A program made the translations under genes and the position numbers. Below are positions 5,634 to 9,631 of a stretch of DNA of 9,631 nt, one piece after another. The notes beneath the pieces were generated by a model, which saw nothing but the letters and a program-made list of their open reading frames with translations, was not told the DNA's origin and made no database searches. The number at the start of each line of letters is the position of its first letter. Position 1 is the stretch's first letter. Source of the stretch: Pirellulaceae bacterium (lineage in GTDB: Bacteria; Planctomycetota; Planctomycetia; Pirellulales; Pirellulaceae); assembly GCA_030744095.1 (NCBI GenBank), contig JASLRF010000373.1:1-9631 (forward strand), given 5' to 3'.

Positions 5634-7307
5634 TTGAACCGGCAGTATATTTTCTCGATCGAAAGTCTGACGAAGAAACACGGCCAGCGCGAAGTCCTCG
5701 ACAACATCTGGCTCTCGTTCTTTCCTGGTGCCAAGATCGGCGTCCTGGGACGCAACGGGTCAGGCAAGAGTACGCTGCTGAAAATCATGGCAGGCGTGGA
5801 CAGAGAGTTCGATGGTGAAGCTAGGCTGACCTCCGGATTCACTTGCGGCTATCTGGCACAAGAACCAGAGCTCACCGATGACAAAGACGTTTGGGGTAAC
5901 GTCGAGGAAGCGGTGGCGCCTCGCCGTGCGATGCTGGATCGGTACAACGAAATCAGTGTCAAACTTGGCGAAACGATGGACGATGATGTCATGCAGAAAC
6001 TGTGTGACGAAATGGCGCGTCTGCAGGACCAGATCGAGGCGACGAACACCTGGGAACTGGATCGTGAGATCGAGATCGCGTTCGACGTCATGAACCTGCC
6101 CGACCGCGACGCCGACGTCACAAAGCTTTCTGGTGGCGAGCGGCGACGCGTTGCCTTGTGCAAACTTCTTCTGCAGCGGCCCGACTTGCTCTTGCTCGAT
6201 GAACCAACCAATCACTTGGACGCCGAAGCCGTCCATTGGTTAGAGCGTCATCTGACCGAGTATGCAGGCACCGTCGTCGCCGTGACGCATGATCGGTATT
6301 TCCTGGACAACGCCGCGCAATGGATTTTGGAACTCGACCGTGGTCGAGGCATTCCCTTTGAAGGCAACTACTCGGCGTGGCTGGTCCAAAAACAAGAACG
6401 TCTGCTCATCGAAGAAAAGGCCTCCGAGGCACGACAACGAACCCTCAAGCGGGAACTCGAATGGGTGCGGATGGCTCCCCGTGCTCGTCAAGCAAAAAGC
6501 AAAGCTCGAATCAGCGCCTACGAACAGATGGCGGCGCAACAGGCAAACGAACGTGTGGACGAATGTGAAATCCAGATTCCGCCCGGCAAACACCTGGGCG
6601 ATCTGGTGATCAAAGCCGAAAACGTCAGCAAGGCCTACGGTGATCTCGTCCTTTTCGAAGACCTCACCTTTGATCTGCCACCCGGCGGCATCATCGGCCT
6701 GATCGGACCCAACGGTGCCGGAAAAACAACTCTGTTTCGCATAATTGTCGGACAGGAAACCCCGGACGCCGGCAGCCTACGCGTTGGCGAAACCGTCGAT
6801 CTGGGTTACGTCGACCAGAGTCGCGATTCCTTGGAAGCCGACAAGACGGTGTATCAGGAAATCTCCGGCGGCTACGAGAATTTCGACATGGGTGGCCGCA
6901 CGATCAACGCGCGAGCGTACGTTTCACGATTTAACTTCCGTGGCCCCGACCAAGAAAAGAGAGTCGGCACGCTTTCCGGCGGTGAACGAAACCGTGTTCA
7001 CTTGGCCAAGCTGTTGCGCCGCGGATCAAACGTGCTGCTGCTGGACGAACCGACCAACGACTTGGATGTCGACACGCTGCGGGCACTGGAAGAAGCAATT
7101 CTGAACTACGTTGGCTGCGTCGTTGTGATTACGCATGATCGCTGGTTTTTGGATCGCATCGCCACTCACATCCTGGCGTTCGAAGGCGATGGCTATGTCC
7201 ACTGGTGCGAAGGCAATTTTCAGACGTACGAAAAGCAGCGCCGCGATCGTCTGGGAATCGACGATTCGCAGCCGAAACGGTTTCGCTATAAGAAGCTGCA
7301 TCACTAG
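5634..7307 (+). CDS. ettA: energy-dependent translational throttle protein EttA (ABC-F ATPase)
   Basis: EttA is a cytoplasmic ABC-F ATPase that binds the ribosomal E site and gates the first elongation steps according to the ATP/ADP ratio; it has no transport role. The 557-residue length matches E. coli EttA (about 555). The first ATPase has Walker A GRNGSGKST (39-47), Gln76 of the Q-loop, signature LSGGERRRVALCKLL (165-179), Walker B LLLLDEPTNHLD and switch His219. The inter-domain linker (about 250-315) is basic and contains ELEWVRMAPRARQAKSKAR, the P-site tRNA-contacting region in this family. The second has Walker A GPNGAGKTT (358-366), signature LSGGERNRVHLAKLL (447-461), Walker B LLLDEPTNDLD and His501. 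The tail PKRFRYKKL is typical of EttA rather than Uup or YheS. The arm between Walker A and the first signature (about 93-135) is present. It ends 155 bases from a convergent gene; no clear terminator was seen there. Confidence 0.96.
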   Translation: MNRQYIFSIESLTKKHGQREVLDNIWLSFFPGAKIGVLGRNGSGKSTLLKIMAGVDREFDGEARLTSGFTCGYLAQEPELTDDKDVWGNVEEAVAPRRAMLDRYNEISVKLGETMDDDVMQKLCDEMARLQDQIEATNTWELDREIEIAFDVMNLPDRDADVTKLSGGERRRVALCKLLLQRPDLLLLDEPTNHLDAEAVHWLERHLTEYAGTVVAVTHDRYFLDNAAQWILELDRGRGIPFEGNYSAWLVQKQERLLIEEKASEARQRTLKRELEWVRMAPRARQAKSKARISAYEQMAAQQANERVDECEIQIPPGKHLGDLVIKAENVSKAYGDLVLFEDLTFDLPPGGIIGLIGPNGAGKTTLFRIIVGQETPDAGSLRVGETVDLGYVDQSRDSLEADKTVYQEISGGYENFDMGGRTINARAYVSRFNFRGPDQEKRVGTLSGGERNRVHLAKLLRRGSNVLLLDEPTNDLDVDTLRALEEAILNYVGCVVVITHDRWFLDRIATHILAFEGDGYVHWCEGNFQTYEKQRRDRLGIDDSQPKRFRYKKLHH

Positions 7308-7462
7308 CGCGTCTGAGGCGGGTGGAGACATCGGCTACTTCAATTCTGCTTTCGCCGACTTTACCGAAATGGGTAGGTTCTCGTAGCACTCCCCCAAGAA
7401 CCCTCAAAGACCTTGCTTGCGGGCGCTCGTACACTCGATGGTGTGTGTGCCTTATTAACGAA

Positions 7463-9631
7463 TTACTGCGGGTTCCTCGATTGTTCTCGTTCTGACTCTC
7501 TGTCACGCAATGACAGCACTCTGTGTATCCTGTCCAACACATCATCGAGCCGCTTGCCGACGTCCTCAGCCAGAAACCGAAGAACAAAATACCCGTGTTC
7601 CTGCAGCAATGTATCCTTGCGGCGGTCGCGGCGATACGCGTCCGCGTTGGCAAGGTGTTGGCCTCCATCGAGTTCGATGACTAAGCGTGTCTCTGAGTCG
7701 AGCAAGTCAACTTCCATATTGCCCCAGCCGTCAAATGGGATCGGTAACTTCACATTCAAAGCAAATCGGCCAACTGTTTCTGGAAGCGATTGCAGTCGCC
7801 GATAGAGAAATGCTTCGGTTGCACTGCGCGCTCGGGCAACTCCCTCGGCATTCGAACCAAACTTTCGAGCAACATGCACAAACAGTCTAGCCAGAGGTGC
7901 GTCGACGCCATCGCGAACGAGCCGCCGGACGGTGGCAGCATAGTCGGTCTTCCACTGCGGGTCGACGGGTAGCGGAACTTCTACCGGCCAATCGGGAATC
8001 GCACTTCCCGGCAGCAAGACTGTGTAGCCGACTGCCTCGTAACCCTGGCAGCGCCGATCGAACATGCGTGCCAACATCGGCACGTTCAAGTCCGCGTAGT
8101 CGTAGACGCGGACTTCCGTTTTGCCCGCATACAGTCGGTGCAGACGTCCGACATACTGAGCGACGGTGCCATGCCACGAAACCGGTAACGTTAGGAACAG
8201 CGTGTCGAGCCGTGGGTCATCGAAACCCTCGCCAATGTACCTGCCGGTCGCGAGCAGCACGCGCTGTTCGGTCGGTCGGATTGCGGCAAGACGATTCGCG
8301 ACAGCCCTCGACTTTGTGATGCTTGTGCCACCCTGCAGAACGACCACGTGTTGGACGTCGGGTTCCAAACTCGCCGCCAGCGATGCAAGATGTTCTCGAC
8401 GTTCAGTCAGCACGAGTGGCGAATGACCATCGCGAACGCTCCGGAGAATGTCTTCACGGATCATCTCGTTGCGGTCGCGGTCGGTGATCAGTTCACCATA
8501 GAGATCCTGAAACTGAATTCTCGCATCAGAATTGGCTTCCGAAATTGGACGAAATCCTGTGGGACGTACGATCACACCGTGTTGAAAAGGTCGGGCGATA
8601 GCTTCGGCCTTTGCATCGACTCGATGCCGCACCGGTCCGCACTGCATGAAGATGATCGGGTGATGCCCGTCTTTGCGCGTCACCGTTGCGGACAACCCCA
8701 GAACATATCGAGCCTTTGTCCGTCGCACGACCAGTTCAAAACTGTTTGCTGACAGATGATGGCATTCATCGACGATCACATGCCCATAGTCGGCGATGCA
8801 GTCCTTCACGACGCCCTTTCGAACAAAGCTCTGAATGATGCCCACATCGACTCGTCCCGTAAGCTTCTTGCGCCCCCCACCAATCAAGCCAATGTCTTTG
8901 GGGGAAACTCCGAGGAACTCAGACAGTCGTTCAACCCACTGGTCAAGCAACTGACGGCGATGAACAAGAACCAGCGTGTTGACGCCACGTTGAGCGATCA
9001 TCCACACCGCGACCACGGTTTTGCCGAACGCCGTCGTTGCTGACAACACCCCGGTGTCATGTGCGAGCAGTTTGCGAACGGCCGTTTTCTGCTCAGGCCA
9101 TAATTTTCCCTCGAACGCAACATCGATCGGTTCTCCGGATACACGTTCGTCACGTGTGCTGACTTTGATTTTCAGGTCATCGAGTAAAGACCGGGCTTCC
9201 TCATAACAGCCGCGAGGTAATGCGAGATGTTGTGGGTGATCTTCGGCACAACTGATAATTCGTGGTTTGCCCCACGTGGACAGACGCATGGACTGCGCTT
9301 TGTAGAATTCCGGGTTCTGAAACGCCGCCAGTCGTATCAGGCAATTGTGCAACGCTGGGGGCAGCTTCTCCTTCGGTACATAAACCTGATCACCTAGCGT
9401 CAACTCCAATTGCGTCGGCAATTCACCGGAAATGTAGGGCCCGGTCCGAAGTCGTGACGGCGACATTGTCCACGGCTCTGTTTCGTCGTCATCGCCAGCG
9501 ACGCAAACGCCGATGACACGACCGTTTTGAGCGGCCTGACGAACCATATCTTCAACGGTTGCTCGCGACATTCGCTGAATGGATGAGAGCGCTGACCACT
9601 GATCGGCGCGCGGTTTGAACGCATCATCGAC
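7463..9631 (-). CDS. TOTE-type conflict-system SF2 helicase with C-terminal nuclease (N-terminus outside window)
   Basis: The frame is open from its stop at 7463 to the window edge: 722 residues are visible and the gene is incomplete. Numbered from an internal Met at 9571, it shows a family-specific region (1-150, including AAFQNPEFYKAQ), then an SF2 helicase. Walker A is TTAFGKT (179-185), motif Ia LVLVHRRQLLDQW, motif II DECHH (268-272), motif III SAT (294-296), motif V ATGRYIGEGFD (441-451) and motif VI QYVGRLHR (472-479). Residues about 580-690 are a DUF559/Vsr-like PD-(D/E)XK nuclease with MEVDLL (Asp622) and IELDGGQH (Glu633, Asp635). I recall very similar proteins carrying an N-terminal archaeo-eukaryotic primase domain, named for the TOTE conflict system; the 20 codons before the Met (with FKPRADQWSALSSI) match the linker after it. 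A role in defence against foreign DNA is predicted for that family. No ribosome-binding site precedes the Met. Confidence 0.9.
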   Translation of the reverse strand, partial: VDDAFKPRADQWSALSSIQRMSRATVEDMVRQAAQNGRVIGVCVAGDDDETEPWTMSPSRLRTGPYISGELPTQLELTLGDQVYVPKEKLPPALHNCLIRLAAFQNPEFYKAQSMRLSTWGKPRIISCAEDHPQHLALPRGCYEEARSLLDDLKIKVSTRDERVSGEPIDVAFEGKLWPEQKTAVRKLLAHDTGVLSATTAFGKTVVAVWMIAQRGVNTLVLVHRRQLLDQWVERLSEFLGVSPKDIGLIGGGRKKLTGRVDVGIIQSFVRKGVVKDCIADYGHVIVDECHHLSANSFELVVRRTKARYVLGLSATVTRKDGHHPIIFMQCGPVRHRVDAKAEAIARPFQHGVIVRPTGFRPISEANSDARIQFQDLYGELITDRDRNEMIREDILRSVRDGHSPLVLTERREHLASLAASLEPDVQHVVVLQGGTSITKSRAVANRLAAIRPTEQRVLLATGRYIGEGFDDPRLDTLFLTLPVSWHGTVAQYVGRLHRLYAGKTEVRVYDYADLNVPMLARMFDRRCQGYEAVGYTVLLPGSAIPDWPVEVPLPVDPQWKTDYAATVRRLVRDGVDAPLARLFVHVARKFGSNAEGVARARSATEAFLYRRLQSLPETVGRFALNVKLPIPFDGWGNMEVDLLDSETRLVIELDGGQHLANADAYRRDRRKDTLLQEHGYFVLRFLAEDVGKRLDDVLDRIHRVLSLRDRESEREQSRNPQ

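Noticed and set aside
7308..7462. Bidirectional terminator between ettA and the helicase gene
   Set aside because: The convergent gap was scanned for stems with T-runs on both strands and only 3-4 bp weak pairings were found.
7129..7668. 179-codon minus-strand frame across the end of ettA and the end of the helicase gene
   Set aside because: It overlaps two well-supported genes, has no recognisable domain, and has an Arg/Ser-rich shadow-like composition.
9569..9571. ATG at 9571 as the true start of the helicase gene
   Set aside because: The same frame continues to the window edge with sequence that fits the family, and no ribosome-binding site precedes this ATG.

Overview
The window looks like a chromosomal segment from a planctomycete of the Pirellulaceae/Rhodopirellula type. 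This is inferred from moderately high GC, a planctomycete-style lipoprotein with a Pro/Thr-rich linker, small two-helix membrane proteins without wider homologues, a Gly/Pro-rich secreted protein, and mixed ATG/GTG/TTG starts. No rRNA, tRNA, CRISPR array or insertion sequence was seen.

Layout. Bases 1-39 may be the tail of an upstream gene. Two small membrane-protein genes (141-539 and 536-1075, +) follow. They overlap by ATGA and lie behind a promoter so close to the first ATG that the mRNA may be leaderless. Three minus-strand genes come next, read from right to left: surE (nucleotidase, GTG start at 3331), a proline-rich lipoprotein (start 2465) and a Gly-rich secreted protein (start 1715). 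A 302-base divergent region separates surE from guaA (GMP synthase, 3634-5217, +). It holds a good surE promoter and, 15 bases before the guaA ATG, a terminator-like hairpin followed by five T. A 416-base gap then leads to ettA (ABC-F translation factor, TTG start at 5634, ends 7307). Convergent to it is a large gene that runs off the right edge (7463-9631, -). It encodes the SF2 helicase and C-terminal nuclease of the TOTE-type primase-helicase-nuclease conflict proteins.

Most interesting points. (1) The guaA-ettA gap carries an unannotated, minus-strand, structured small-RNA candidate (about 5404 to 5271). It has a 76-base multi-helix element and a 13-bp terminator stem followed by eight U, and every large unpaired segment is C-rich (CCACC repeats in both apical loops). 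(2) The helicase frame stays open for 20 codons past its first Met to the window edge, so the gene is incomplete here and probably has an N-terminal primase domain outside the window. (3) The guaA leader contains a possible attenuator.

How the genes relate. guaA (GMP synthesis) and surE (nucleoside monophosphate dephosphorylation) are divergent and both act on nucleotide pools. EttA couples translation to energy state. The helicase-nuclease is a probable defence gene next to housekeeping genes. No shared operon across these groups can be shown from sequence.
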